Assembly (NCBI GenBank): GCA_002835675.1
Contig: PIZR01000004.1
Location: forward strand, 149,381 to 213,380
DNA from: Bacillus sp. BA3
GTDB lineage: Bacteria > Bacillota > Bacilli > Bacillales > DSM-1321
DNA length: 64,000 nt
Direction of reading: 5' to 3'
Part shown: positions 20,366-29,298 of the stretch, in pieces
How positions within the stretch are numbered: the first letter of the stretch is position 1
Layout: each line of letters starts with the position of its first letter
Position numbers and translations under genes: made by a program
Notes under the pieces: generated by a model
What the model was told of the DNA's origin: nothing
Seen by the model: only the letters and a program-made list of their open reading frames with translations
The model's database searches: none

Positions 20366-20929
20366 TCATTCACCTGTAAATTTAAAATTGAAATCATTGA
20401 CCGGCCAATATCGAACATCCACTTTACCGACAACATTTTCAACCGGTATATAACCAAAATGACGGCTGTCAGCACTTTCAAGACGGTTATCACCCATGAC
20501 AAAAAGCTTACCCTTCGGAACTTTGGTCATGTCCGTCAATTCTTTTAATGTAAAATCACCTGTAAAATCCTGTTCCGGGAAACCTTCCTTGAATTTCTCA
20601 AGATAAGGCTCATCCACTTTTTCACCATTTACGTAAAGCCAATCATCTTTATAACGAATTCGGTCACCTGCAATCCCTATCACTCGCTTAACATAATCTT
20701 CTTGTGAATTAGCATGAAAAACAATAATGTCAAAACGGTTGATATCATGAATCCGGTAATTGATTTTATTCACGACAAGTTTATTTCCATCTTCAAGGGT
20801 CGGCTGCATCGACTTCCCTTCAACATCATAGCTTGAAAAGAGAAATGTACGGATTAAGATGTAAATAACAAAAGCTATCATCGCTGGTTTTATCCAATCG
20901 GATAAAGAATTCTTGTTTGTTTTTTCCAT
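20366..20929 (-). CDS. lepB: Type I signal peptidase
   Basis: 187-aa membrane-anchored serine protease that removes signal peptides from exported proteins. One N-terminal transmembrane helix (residues ~12-30) is followed by the catalytic Ser40 in EGKSMQPTL and Lys81 in DYVKRVIG, then box D GDNR...SADSRHFG. Gram-positive Sip-type length. Position next to a YhjE-like gene and addB matches sipV of B. subtilis, but the sequence alone does not settle which Sip paralogue it is. Confidence 0.93.
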   Translation of the reverse strand: MEKTNKNSLSDWIKPAMIAFVIYILIRTFLFSSYDVEGKSMQPTLEDGNKLVVNKINYRIHDINRFDIIVFHANSQEDYVKRVIGIAGDRIRYKDDWLYVNGEKVDEPYLEKFKEGFPEQDFTGDFTLKELTDMTKVPKGKLFVMGDNRLESADSRHFGYIPVENVVGKVDVRYWPVNDFNFKFTGE

Positions 20930-20962
20930 CTAGTTCAACCCCTACTGCATTTATATATTAAT

Positions 20963-21577
20963 TTATTGTCCTTCTTCTCTCTTCATGCTTTTATTTAGCC
21001 TGACTTCCAGTCTTTTTCCCACATACCATAGGATAAAGATGACGATTCCGATAATGATCGTTCGCACAGGCTTATGAATTAATGATACTAAATCGTAACC
21101 TACGAAGCTGATCGTAAAAATCATCACCGCTTTCCCACCCACTACTGCAAGTCCATATTGCAGGGTACTGACTTTTGAAAGTCCTGCCACGATATTAACG
21201 ATAGCCGAAGGTGTAAAAGGGAAGCAGAGTAATATGAACAAAGGACCGAATCCATGGCTCTCAACCCAAACCATCAACCTCTGCACCTGTTTATGCTTTT
21301 GCAAAAATCGGAAAAACCTCATTTGACCATATCTTCTAATAATCCAAAAGATCAAAAAAGACCCCGCTACCGCACCAATCCAAGAAAATAAAAATCCCCA
21401 CCAGAGACCAAAAGCCGTTGCATTAGCAAGCACGAACACCACTAAGGGCAAAAAAGGCAAAAATGCTTCCAGCATCGGCAGCAAGATCCCAGGAATTGGA
21501 CCGAATGAGCGATATTGCTGAATAAGTGCCGATATATGATCAAGTGTAAACCACTCACGTATAGTATCCAAATCCAT
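20963..21577 (-). CDS. yhjE: TVP38/DedA-family membrane protein (YhjE-like)
   Basis: 204-aa protein with about five membrane segments. The FLPFLPLVVFVLANATAFGLWWG and LLCFPFTPSAIVNIVAGLSKV blocks (G-x-x-x-x-x-F-P-x-P type re-entrant loop) define the SNARE-associated/VTT domain family, members of which affect membrane lipid or polyprenyl-phosphate handling. The start is set to ATG 21577, behind GAGGGAG six bases upstream; a six-codon longer frame overlaps that site. Upstream of lepB by 33 bp, likely co-transcribed. Confidence 0.85.
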   Translation of the reverse strand: MDLDTIREWFTLDHISALIQQYRSFGPIPGILLPMLEAFLPFLPLVVFVLANATAFGLWWGFLFSWIGAVAGSFLIFWIIRRYGQMRFFRFLQKHKQVQRLMVWVESHGFGPLFILLCFPFTPSAIVNIVAGLSKVSTLQYGLAVVGGKAVMIFTISFVGYDLVSLIHKPVRTIIIGIVIFILWYVGKRLEVRLNKSMKREEGQ

Positions 21578-21863
21578 AATTATCTCCCTCGACATGCTGC
21601 CATCATTGCAGCATAAACTTATTAAAAACTGTTTATTTTAGATATATCACTTTCCCCTGAAATTGCAAGAATTATTATCCATATATCTTCATACTTTCCC
21701 TATCTCCGGAAAACATAATCTTGTTAACGAATATTTCTTGATTTATCAAAACTGCTTGCATATACACTGAAAATACATTAGGATAAAAAACAGAACAGAT
21801 GTTCTTATTTTGCAGAATATACATACTATTATTAAAAACGCGCTATTTTAGAAAGGGGCGGTC

Positions 21864-22238
21864 ATGATGACCCGCATTCCAGAAGATGACCGAAATATGA
21901 TTGAAAAAGCCATCTACCTCCCTATGGTTATTACAGTCTTAAACCGGGATCTCAAGGTCATCGAAATTAGTCCGTTTAAATTAAAAAGGCCCTATTCGGA
22001 GCTAGTCGAACATATTTTAAAAGTGGTTCAAGACGAACTTGCCGAGGTGCGGCGCTATTTGCGCAAGGAGAATATTAAGGTTAGTGAAATCAAACGCGAT
22101 GAATCCTTCACGATGTATTGTTTTTTATATAAAGGATACGAGGAACATCATAATTATTTCAATCCCCGCCTTCGCAACAAAACTGAAGACTTGTTATGTT
22201 ATTACTTTTTCGAAAAAAACCACCGTTCAAGGAATTAG
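21864..22238 (+). CDS. YhjD-like conserved protein
   Basis: 124-aa soluble, charged protein (MTRIPEDDRNMIEKAIYLPMVITVLNRD...). Sequence style and position divergent to yhjE fit the uncharacterised YhjD of B. subtilis. A C-terminal NPRLRNKTEDLLCYYFF segment looks helical. GAAAGGGG precedes tandem ATGs at 21864 and 21867; the second has the more usual spacing. No function can be assigned. Confidence 0.7.
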   Translation: MMTRIPEDDRNMIEKAIYLPMVITVLNRDLKVIEISPFKLKRPYSELVEHILKVVQDELAEVRRYLRKENIKVSEIKRDESFTMYCFLYKGYEEHHNYFNPRLRNKTEDLLCYYFFEKNHRSRN

Positions 22239-22849
22239 CGGGTGCAGGCATCCATGTATGTGGATGTTTGGAGCCTTAGATCATCCAGTATCTTATATGA
22301 GAAGGTTAAGCTTAATCAGTCAATATATGAATTAACGTAACGGAATGTTTCGGTTAAGAATAAGCTATAATGTTTTTTATTTGGAACTTTATCAGCAAAT
22401 GATATTCCATCGAGTAAATTTGATTTTCTGATTTTAACTACACTCTGTAAATGCTTCTTGATTAATTGCTAACGTATTTAATTATATCCAATCATAGCAA
22501 CATTTTACTAATATATGGTGTACAATCTATTAGATCTAATTGGAATAGCAGAAAGTATTTTGTCTAAACACAGTATATTGCACCAATTTTCATTTTGAAA
22601 ACTTTTGTTAAAGAGATTTATCCAGAAGAAACACATAACAAAGAAGACGGAAAGTACAGACCTCCCGAATAGTTAGCGGAAAGAGATAATAAGGGTTACA
22701 TAGAGACAGAAATTATACAATGGGGTCAAAAAAAGAGAAAAATTTCATAACATATAAATCTTTATACCCTTATATTGATTTACGGCATGTCGCTTTAAAA
22801 TGATATACGAATGCTATGAAGTGCAGTCTAAATAAAGTCGGGGGAAATT
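22239..22849. other. AT-rich gap without a recognised gene
   Basis: Roughly 610 bp of AT-rich sequence with many stops in all frames. A short open stretch near 22590-22675 reads FVKEIYPEETHNKEDGKYRPPE before a stop and could be a remnant of a lost gene, but I do not recognise it. No terminator, tRNA or repeat was identified. Confidence 0.5.
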
Positions 22850-23122
22850 ATGAAAAAGAGTAGCCTTATAATAAATTCTATACTTGGATATATTGCAATA
22901 GGGGTATTCGTTATTGGTTATATTAGAAGTATACCGGTATATAACTATACAATTCTAGGTTTTGAAGCAGATTACATTATTCTTACATTAGGAACGTCTT
23001 TCATTTTTGGATATATATATTACCTTGAGAAGCAATTAAAGGTCCCCCAAAAGGCACTTTTTATTGGGAGAGCATGTTTTTTTATCACTTTAATAGGTAG
23101 TTTCATTTTAGAAGTGATTTGA
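22850..23122 (+). CDS. Small hypothetical membrane protein
   Basis: 90 aa with three hydrophobic segments (about residues 7-25, 40-57 and 70-88), the last running to the C-terminus. CGGGGGAAATT precedes the ATG. It is flanked by decayed sequence on both sides and is AT-rich, suggesting accessory origin. No family recognised. Confidence 0.6.
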   Translation: MKKSSLIINSILGYIAIGVFVIGYIRSIPVYNYTILGFEADYIILTLGTSFIFGYIYYLEKQLKVPQKALFIGRACFFITLIGSFILEVI

Positions 23123-23307
23123 AATTCAGCATTCTCTCACCTCTATTTCTGAACCATTTGAGAGAAGAAGGCTGTACACATTTCCAGTAACTATTCATTT
23201 TATGATACCTATCCTTAAACTGTGTTCAGCTAACTTCCACAAATTAGAAAATTACAGTAAAAATGCTTTATCCTAAGGAAGCAAAAGAGGAAATGTTTGT
23301 ATATCGA

Positions 23308-23382
23308 TGTTTTTTCAAAGAAGGCTCTGAAACATAAAAAAAAGAAATTCAAGATTTAATGGATGAGCTATTTGAAGATTAA
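23308..23382 (+). pseudogene. Decayed 3' end of a DUF3006 gene
   Basis: The frame at 23308-23382 reads MFFKEGSET-stop-KKEIQDLMDELFED-stop, which parallels the last 22 residues of the intact DUF3006 gene 1.4 kb downstream (SKEGTEKLRKEIDDLMDELFED). An internal stop and no upstream homology show it is a remnant. A similar GAAGGGC hairpin follows in both copies. Confidence 0.75.
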
Positions 23383-23389
23383 TTCTGAT

Positions 23390-23415
23390 GCCTTTCTCAT
23401 ATGAGAAGGGCTTTT
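23390..23415 (+). terminator. Hairpin after the DUF3006 remnant
   Basis: GCCTTTCTCATATGAGAAGGGC hairpin followed by TTTT, a relative of the terminator behind the intact gene. Confidence 0.5.
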
Positions 23416-23419
23416 GGTT

Positions 23420-23560
23420 GTGACTTTTGCTAAAGCAAACATTGATATGATTGATCGTATGAAAGAATCATTCCATTATCCGCCCGTAGAATATCATCTC
23501 CTCCACCATATTAAAAACTCAGATACATTCCCCTTCTTCACCAGCGACAATCCATCATAA
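23420..23560 (+). pseudogene. Short open stretch, possible DUF4238 C-terminal remnant
   Basis: 46 codons from GTG 23420 ending in FFTSDNPS-stop. The F-x-TSDNP motif recalls DUF4238 proteins, where it lies mid-protein, so this would be a fragment. No clear ribosome site; low certainty. Confidence 0.25.
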
Positions 23561-23686
23561 ATACCCAGGATCATTTTACCTAACCACGATTCTGATACCC
23601 GCTTCCTTTTTTTATCACAAAGAAAATTATGTCCAAATCCCCATTTTTCGAATTACACATGGTAAATTATTATTTGGAGGGGAAAA

Positions 23687-24526
23687 ATGAAGAAAATAAA
23701 TATTCTACTGGTTGCTGTTCTTGTTTTGTCTTTATTCACTGGACTTAAAACAACTGAGGCAGCCTCAAATGTGAAGGTACATTTCATCAATGTTGGACAA
23801 GGAGATGCCATCCTTATTCAAACCGGTAACGAAAACGTTTTAATTGATGGCGGCGGTAAAGGAAAGGGCGACGAAGTTGTAGCCTACCTAAAAAAGCAAA
23901 AGGTGAAAACACTTAATGCATTAGTATCCACTCACCCAGATGCGGATCATGTGGGCGGTCTGGCTTATGTGATTAAATCGCTTAATGTAAAATCTGTGTA
24001 TGCCCCTAAAGTTTCTCATACTACCCAGGCATATAAAGACTTTTTAACGGCTGTTAAGCAGAAGAAGCTTACAATAAAAAAAGCGCAGACTGGTGTGGAA
24101 ATCAACACTAAAGCTAAGGATAATTCCCTTAAATTCATTGCACCTGTTAAAGAATATGCCAAGTCTGACTTAAATAATTGGAGTGCAGTCCTTTTACTTA
24201 AACACGACAAAAAAACATTCTTGTTTACAGGTGATGCTGAAGAAAAATCAGAGACAGATATGCTGGCTAAAAAACTGGTACCAAGTGTGGATGTACTTAA
24301 AGTCGGCCATCATGGTGCAAAAACATCAACTAGTTCAGCATTCATTAACAAAACAAAGCCGAAATACGCTGTAATCAGTGTAGGAAAAAATGGCTATGGG
24401 CATCCTACTTCCACTGTTATAAAACGGTTGAATTCAGTGAAGGCCAAAACTTATCGCACAGATAAATCAGGTAACATTATTTTTACTTCTACAGGTCAGA
24501 AAATTACTGTAAAGACGGTGAAATAA
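23687..24526 (+). CDS. Secreted metallo-beta-lactamase-fold hydrolase, ComEC C-domain-like
   Basis: 279 aa with a signal peptide (MKKINILLVAVLVLSLFTGLKTTEA, cut near AAS). The mature part is a metallo-beta-lactamase fold of the ComEC/Rec2 type: VHFINVGQGDAILI, STHPDADHVGG metal motif around residue 85, LFTGDAEE, VLKVGHHGAKTSTS, and AVISVGKNGYGHPT. In ComEC this domain is an extracellular nuclease, and secreted homologues may degrade or process DNA; the substrate here is inferred. The stop is directly followed by the ATG of the DUF3006 gene, and comK lies convergently downstream. Confidence 0.85.
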   Translation: MKKINILLVAVLVLSLFTGLKTTEAASNVKVHFINVGQGDAILIQTGNENVLIDGGGKGKGDEVVAYLKKQKVKTLNALVSTHPDADHVGGLAYVIKSLNVKSVYAPKVSHTTQAYKDFLTAVKQKKLTIKKAQTGVEINTKAKDNSLKFIAPVKEYAKSDLNNWSAVLLLKHDKKTFLFTGDAEEKSETDMLAKKLVPSVDVLKVGHHGAKTSTSSAFINKTKPKYAVISVGKNGYGHPTSTVIKRLNSVKAKTYRTDKSGNIIFTSTGQKITVKTVK

Positions 24527-24745
24527 ATGGTACAAGGTATTATTGACCGCTTCGAAGGAAAGATCGCTGTCGTTGAAATCGATGGTGGTAACATGAAGGA
24601 TTTTCCTAAAAGCGCTCTCCCCAAGGGAGCAAAAGTAGGAGATATGCTGATTATCGATGGAGATACCATCACCATTTCCAAAGAGGGCACTGAGAAGTTA
24701 AGAAAAGAAATTGACGATCTAATGGATGAATTATTTGAAGATTAA
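24527..24745 (+). CDS. DUF3006 domain protein
   Basis: 72-aa acidic protein (MVQGIIDRFEGKIAVVEIDGG...), a small beta-barrel-like domain of unknown function ending in a helix. It starts at the base after the upstream stop (TAAATG), so it is translationally coupled to the secreted hydrolase. Such MBL-DUF3006 pairs are common in Firmicutes. Confidence 0.8.
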   Translation: MVQGIIDRFEGKIAVVEIDGGNMKDFPKSALPKGAKVGDMLIIDGDTITISKEGTEKLRKEIDDLMDELFED

Positions 24746-24751
24746 TTCCTG

Positions 24752-24785
24752 GGCCCTTCTTTAATAAGAAGGGCTTGCTTTAATT
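24752..24785 (+). terminator. Terminator after the DUF3006 gene
   Basis: GCCCTTCTT...AAGAAGGGC hairpin followed by a T-rich stretch, between convergent genes. Confidence 0.6.
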
Positions 24786-24793
24786 TTGAATGT

Positions 24794-25357
24794 CTAACGC
24801 GGTATATACTTTGACATTACCTCTGAAGCCTTGACCCCGTTTGCTTCGTTGAACAGATAGAATGATTTCCTCTTTGTTTCCTCAATCCTCTGGATCAATT
24901 TCGTTTTTAAAAACGAAGTCCGGTGCAGCTGGTTTTCGAAAGAACTGCATGATACTGCTATATCGATGGTTTGTCTATTCCTGAATGTGATGGTAGTATG
25001 TTTGGAATCCAGGCGATCATAGGATACCACATGCTCATGTGATAACCAGATGCATTGAGGACGCAACGGAGATGTAGTGGGAAAGAAGAAAATCGAACTG
25101 GTCGGATCGATCGCAATAGGTGCTTTATGTGTGATGTTTATAAGCTGTTTTGTGCCTTGCTTGCGTCCTTCATAACTTGATCCGAAAAACTCACAGCTTT
25201 TCTTTATTATTTCCAAAGGTTTAAACGGGGATATGAACTCGTCCTCCATTTCAACTATACGGGCATATATTTTACTGCCGTAATTGATTGGCGAAACCAT
25301 CAATGTATGTGGCGTGATTTCATATTCCTCGATGATTCCCTGATTGTTTTCCTTCAT
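24794..25357 (-). CDS. comK: Competence transcription factor ComK
   Basis: 187-aa regulator that activates DNA-uptake and recombination genes by binding AAAA-N5-TTTT boxes. Diagnostic segments: KPLEIIKKSCEFFGSSYEGRK, ITHKAPIAIDP, IFFFPTTSPLRPQCIWLSHEHV and SFENQLHRTSFLKTK. GAGGTGGATTAAAA precedes the ATG. Length is close to the 192 aa of B. subtilis. Adjacent divergent yhzC matches the B. subtilis order. addAB, which supports recombination of incoming DNA, lies about 5 kb away. Confidence 0.92.
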   Translation of the reverse strand: MKENNQGIIEEYEITPHTLMVSPINYGSKIYARIVEMEDEFISPFKPLEIIKKSCEFFGSSYEGRKQGTKQLINITHKAPIAIDPTSSIFFFPTTSPLRPQCIWLSHEHVVSYDRLDSKHTTITFRNRQTIDIAVSCSSFENQLHRTSFLKTKLIQRIEETKRKSFYLFNEANGVKASEVMSKYIPR

Positions 25358-25677
25358 TTTTAATCCACCTCTTCCTCATTGCTAAACATCGCTTTTACTT
25401 TACCAAAGCTTATGCCCTTAATTGCTTGTACCCTTCCATTCCCCATTGCCGAAGAAAAGTGAATGGAGATAGTAAATGTATGTTAAATTACTCACTATAA
25501 TAGCACAACCCTTGAACATAAAAAGTAAGTTCACAAAGAATTAAAAATTCTTTTATATAGTGGCTTTTTCTTCATATAAACGACACATTCTCTATTAATA
25601 TTTAAATTTTTTAAATTTTCAGTTGATTTTATCCGCTCAAATCCATATAATAATAAAAAGGGTCAGGGGTGGTAACT
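25358..25677. other. comK-yhzC divergent intergenic region
   Basis: About 320 bp, very AT-rich toward yhzC (25590-25625). It should hold the comK and yhzC promoters. AAAA/TTTT tracts occur, but I could not find a clear pair of ComK boxes. Confidence 0.5.
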
Positions 25678-25914
25678 TTGAAAAATGAAAAATCTTATTC
25701 AGAGTCAGTGAAGTCCTTATCAATGAGCGAAATGAAAAACGATGCCGTGGTTCAGGAAATGTTAATTGATATGATTATTCAGGAAGCCGTCCTTACTACC
25801 AAAAAGAATATCCTTGCAAAAAAGATCGATGAAGCCTTGGATAAGAAAAACAAACCTTTATTCTTAAAACTAAGTTCTGAAATGAACGTTTTACTAAAAC
25901 AGTTTGGAAATTAA
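25678..25914 (+). CDS. yhzC: IDEAL-domain protein YhzC
   Basis: 78 aa with a C-terminal IDEAL domain (KKIDEALDKKNKPLFLKLSSEM). IDEAL domains occur as short C-terminal modules in Bacillus proteins; function is unclear. I choose TTG 25678, five bases after GGGGTGG; a GTG three codons upstream is also possible. Position beside comK matches yhzC. Confidence 0.8.
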   Translation: MKNEKSYSESVKSLSMSEMKNDAVVQEMLIDMIIQEAVLTTKKNILAKKIDEALDKKNKPLFLKLSSEMNVLLKQFGN

Positions 25915-25945
25915 AATGCATGATTTAAAAAAAGCCTAATGATCA

Positions 25946-25978
25946 AAAAAGCCTCCCATAATGTTGGGAGGCTTTTCT
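25946..25978. terminator. Bidirectional terminator yhzC/YitT gene
   Basis: AAAAGCCTCCCA...TGGGAGGCTTTT hairpin between convergent genes. Confidence 0.88.
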
Positions 25979-25986
25979 AATTATCA

Positions 25987-26796
25987 TCACTCTTTATGAA
26001 ACATCCCCATGACCTCGGATGTTTCGGTAATATTGACAAAAGCATTCGGATCAACTTCTTTTATCATCGTTTTTACATCGGTTAACTGATAACGTGTAAT
26101 GACTGTCATCATTACTTTACTCTTTTCTCCTGAATATGCACCTTCACCATCCATGACTGTAATACCACGATATAGGTTGGTCAGGAGCTTCGTTTTCATT
26201 TCGTCACTCTTTTTGGTCACGATCATCAATGTTAATTTAATGTGATTGGAATGGATTGTATCGATCACCTTTCCTGCTGCATAAATTGAAATCAGCGTAT
26301 ATAATGCGGCATCCCAACCGAAGATGAAGCCTGAGATAACCACCACAACTGCATTCATCACCGAAAGCAATGTACCAAGCGGAAAGTCGCTCTTCTTAGC
26401 CAATAGCATGGCAATGATGTCAAAGCCGCCCGAAGACCCCGAAGCGCGAAAGACGATGCCTATACCGATTCCCGATATGATTCCGCCAAATAAAGAAGAC
26501 AAAATCGGTTCAGTGGAAATTCCGTGAACTGGAATGAGATATAAACTGACGGAAATCACGACAACTGATAATATCGTATAGGTGATAAAGCGTCTCCCTA
26601 ATTTCAGGTATCCAAGAATCAGCAATGGCAGGTTCATCAGAAAATTCAATATCCCTGTGTTGACCGGGGTGATGATTCCGAACATAATCGCAAGCCCACT
26701 AAGTCCGCTGCTTAAAATTAAATGTGGTATCAAAAATAAGTTGTAGGCTACTGCCACAAGCACTGAGCCTATAGTGATGAAAAGTACATTATACAT
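25987..26796 (-). CDS. YitT family membrane protein (DUF161/DUF2179)
   Basis: 269 aa: five to six N-terminal membrane helices (residues 1-170) with the FRASGSSGGFDIIAMLL motif of the YitT family, then a cytoplasmic DUF2179 domain (GITVMDGEGAYSGEKSKVMMTVI) likely binding a small ligand. AAGGAG precedes the ATG. Function in Bacillus is unknown; paralogues are numerous (YitT, YpjC, YqfU and others), and I cannot say which one this is. Confidence 0.85.
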   Translation of the reverse strand: MYNVLFITIGSVLVAVAYNLFLIPHLILSSGLSGLAIMFGIITPVNTGILNFLMNLPLLILGYLKLGRRFITYTILSVVVISVSLYLIPVHGISTEPILSSLFGGIISGIGIGIVFRASGSSGGFDIIAMLLAKKSDFPLGTLLSVMNAVVVVISGFIFGWDAALYTLISIYAAGKVIDTIHSNHIKLTLMIVTKKSDEMKTKLLTNLYRGITVMDGEGAYSGEKSKVMMTVITRYQLTDVKTMIKEVDPNAFVNITETSEVMGMFHKE

Positions 26797-26910
26797 ATCC
26801 GATCTCCTTAAAACGAACTGGGAATTTAATTTATTATAGTAGAGAACCTAAGATTTTTAAAAATAATAGTTTTTTCTGAAAACAACTACAAACTTCCACT
26901 TTCCGAAGAA

Positions 26911-26941
26911 AAAAAGCCAGCTGGTATTCAGCTGGCTTTCA
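26911..26941 (-). terminator. Terminator of yhfN
   Basis: AAAGCCAGCTG...CAGCTGGCTTT with seven T on the minus strand. Confidence 0.85.
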
Positions 26942-28204
26942 ATCACCCTTTGTATCTGCATTTTCAACAGTTGAAATCCGTTCGAGCATGGTTGGATGGG
27001 AATACCTCAGCCATTTAACCAGGAATGGCGGGTTGACCTGACTCAAACCCGACCTCGTGAGTTCCTGGAAAGTCGTGATTGCTGATTCTCTATCACCGGT
27101 CATTTCAATGGCGTAACGGTCAGCCCTTGTTTCTTGATATCTGGAAACATAATTGGACAGCGGACTCGAAGCAAAGAGCAACACAGACGTTATTAAAAGA
27201 AATAATGGAAGAGATGATATGCTGTCAACCGAACGGACCTTTAACAGGTGGCCCCAGCGTCTAATGATAAAATTCATTATTTTCGATGTCAGCCACAAAC
27301 CGATTAAAGTCAGTCCTAAATAACCTGCAATCCCTATATAAATGTGCTTTTCCACATAATGAGCCATTTCATGTGCCATGATAAAAAGGATTTCATCTTC
27401 CTTCAGTTTGTTCAGAGTCGTATCCCAAAGAACTATTCTTGAGTTGGAACCTATGCCGGTCACGTATGCATTCAAGGCATTTGTCTTTTCCGCCATATTT
27501 ACTTCATACACATGTTCAGCCGGAATTTCAGCCTGTGACGCAAGTGCCAATATTTCCGTTTCCAGCTCTTTATTTTTTAGCGGGTAGAATTCATTGTACA
27601 GCGGATCAATCACTACAGGCTGAACAAACATCAGGAACAAGGTAAATGGAATGGACAACATCCAGGCATAGAGCCACCACTTCTTCACACTTTTCTTCAT
27701 TAACCAATATAAAACGGAAACGATAATGAACATCATCCCAAAATTCACCCAGAATTCGATGACTCCATCCTTCATCCACGAGGTAAAACTTTGTGTACTT
27801 ATATGGTAACTTTTGCTCATCCGATATCCAATGAAACTGATTGGAAACAGTGCCAGGTAAGAAATAACGGAAAGCCAGAATAAGTAAATGCCCGTTCTGA
27901 TCGCTTTCCTTCTCGAGACCGCCTTTGACGACTTTTCAAATGCTTTTGATAAACCAAATAGTAAAATGAAGAAATACAGCAGCCATTCATATGGCGTGGA
28001 TACGAAAAAAATGAAATTCCGCAGCCCTGAATATTCTTCGCTAAGCTTTAGTTCCCTTGCATTCAGGAATGTTGCAGGATCTGCTGCAGTTCCACGCAAA
28101 GCTTCGGGAATGGAGGTATCAGCTCCATAAAAAATATACCAATACATCGCTGCTGCATAAAGGATATATAATAGAATCGCTCTGCCAGCCCATTTTCTGA
28201 CCAT
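26939..28204 (-). CDS. yhfN: M48 family membrane metalloprotease (YhfN)
   Basis: 421-aa Ste24-like zinc protease embedded in the membrane by about seven helices. Zinc motif HEMAH at residues 278-282, with the third ligand expected in QETRADRYA near 355. The NALNAYVTGIGSNSRIVLWDTTL block is typical of CAAX prenyl-protease relatives. It likely takes part in membrane protein quality control. Length and position match YhfN. The ATG is used, following a GAGGGGC-type ribosome site. Confidence 0.88.
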   Translation of the reverse strand: MVRKWAGRAILLYILYAAAMYWYIFYGADTSIPEALRGTAADPATFLNARELKLSEEYSGLRNFIFFVSTPYEWLLYFFILLFGLSKAFEKSSKAVSRRKAIRTGIYLFWLSVISYLALFPISFIGYRMSKSYHISTQSFTSWMKDGVIEFWVNFGMMFIIVSVLYWLMKKSVKKWWLYAWMLSIPFTLFLMFVQPVVIDPLYNEFYPLKNKELETEILALASQAEIPAEHVYEVNMAEKTNALNAYVTGIGSNSRIVLWDTTLNKLKEDEILFIMAHEMAHYVEKHIYIGIAGYLGLTLIGLWLTSKIMNFIIRRWGHLLKVRSVDSISSLPLFLLITSVLLFASSPLSNYVSRYQETRADRYAIEMTGDRESAITTFQELTRSGLSQVNPPFLVKWLRYSHPTMLERISTVENADTKGD

Positions 28205-28471
28205 GATGCCCCTCCTTAAACCGAATCTCCCTCTTAATAGTTTAATCCAAAATGGACAGGTTAGAACCGCATTTACCTTCTATATATTTATTCTTTTCAA
28301 TCTCCATCATTTTCTTGATTCTTTATTATCCACCAGGCGAGGCATTTTTAAAAAGCTGAGGGCTGGGTGGGTTAAACGATTTTGTCTCTCTGCCGCTACC
28401 TAATTGTTTTGGAATGTGACTCCGATAAAGAATCCGTGAAAACGATTAACGGGGGAACGGACATGAGTAAG

Positions 28472-29140
28472 TCATCCCTTCATCCCGCTATTTTGAAAGC
28501 TATACAAAAGCGCAATAAGCTCCGGTCGATTATTAACATTCAGTTTTCTGTAAATCCGGCTTATATAGTTTTTTACCGTGCCGATGGATAGAAAAAGTTT
28601 TTTTGAAATTTGCTGATTCGTTTCCCCTTGGGTTATCAGGATAAGCAGTTCATACTCGCGTTTGGAAAAGGCCCCCAATTTTTCGATTGCCTTATCCAAA
28701 GTTACTGGTGATCTTTCAACATTCTGCTGCAGCTTCTTCATTAATATTGATTTTATTGAGGCAGGATAGACTATTTGACCATTGGCACATTGACGGATTG
28801 CCGACAGCACTTGTTTCATTCCGCCACCCTGTAACACATAACCTGCTGCACCATGGCATATCGCTTCGATAAGATAATGATCTTCTGAATAGGCAGTAAA
28901 AATGACGAAAGGAGTAAATGGGTGTTTTTCCTTTAGGATTGGCATGACTTCCTGTCCATACTTCCCTGATGACCGGGCATCAATAAGAATGGCATCTGGC
29001 ATGACTGATGGTCTATGATCAGAATCAAGAAGGTCCATTTCATTTCCGGTTATCCCTATGACCTTAATGTCAGCTTCTTTTTCAATGATTCCCTCAAGTC
29101 CTCCCTGACCACCATATATCATTAGCTTAATCGACTTCAT
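28472..29140 (-). CDS. Orphan NarL/LuxR-type response regulator with atypical receiver
   Basis: 222 aa: N-terminal receiver-like domain (1-120) and C-terminal LuxR helix-turn-helix (KREYELLILITQGETNQQISKKLFLSIGTVKNYISRIYRKL). The putative phospho-acceptor Asp lies in AILIDARSS and the switch Thr in VIFTAYS, but the acidic pair after beta-1 is missing (LMIYGGQGG) and the conserved Lys is Gln (YVLQGG). It may therefore act without phosphorylation. No histidine kinase is adjacent. The start at ATG 29140 is supported by AGGTGA five bases upstream. Confidence 0.8.
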   Translation of the reverse strand: MKSIKLMIYGGQGGLEGIIEKEADIKVIGITGNEMDLLDSDHRPSVMPDAILIDARSSGKYGQEVMPILKEKHPFTPFVIFTAYSEDHYLIEAICHGAAGYVLQGGGMKQVLSAIRQCANGQIVYPASIKSILMKKLQQNVERSPVTLDKAIEKLGAFSKREYELLILITQGETNQQISKKLFLSIGTVKNYISRIYRKLNVNNRPELIALLYSFQNSGMKG

Positions 29141-29298
29141 AACTTCACCTGTTCTTTTCATTATTTGTTATTAATCCGATCGTTTTTATAATTTCCCGCA
29201 GCGAAATAGTTCTAATGGTCTATATTTTACATCATTAATTCACCTGATAACAAATTTAAACTGTAAAATACTTTAATTAAATATGCTCCTCCTGACAT

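Noticed and set aside
22590-22675. Possible small gene reading FVKEIYPEETHNKEDGKYRPPE
   Set aside because: No start with a ribosome site and interrupted by stops upstream; kept only as a note on decayed DNA.
25358-25677. ComK boxes (AAAA-N5-TTTT pairs) for comK autoregulation
   Set aside because: Only imperfect matches such as AAAA-ATTCT-TTTA occur; the region is so AT-rich that this is not convincing.
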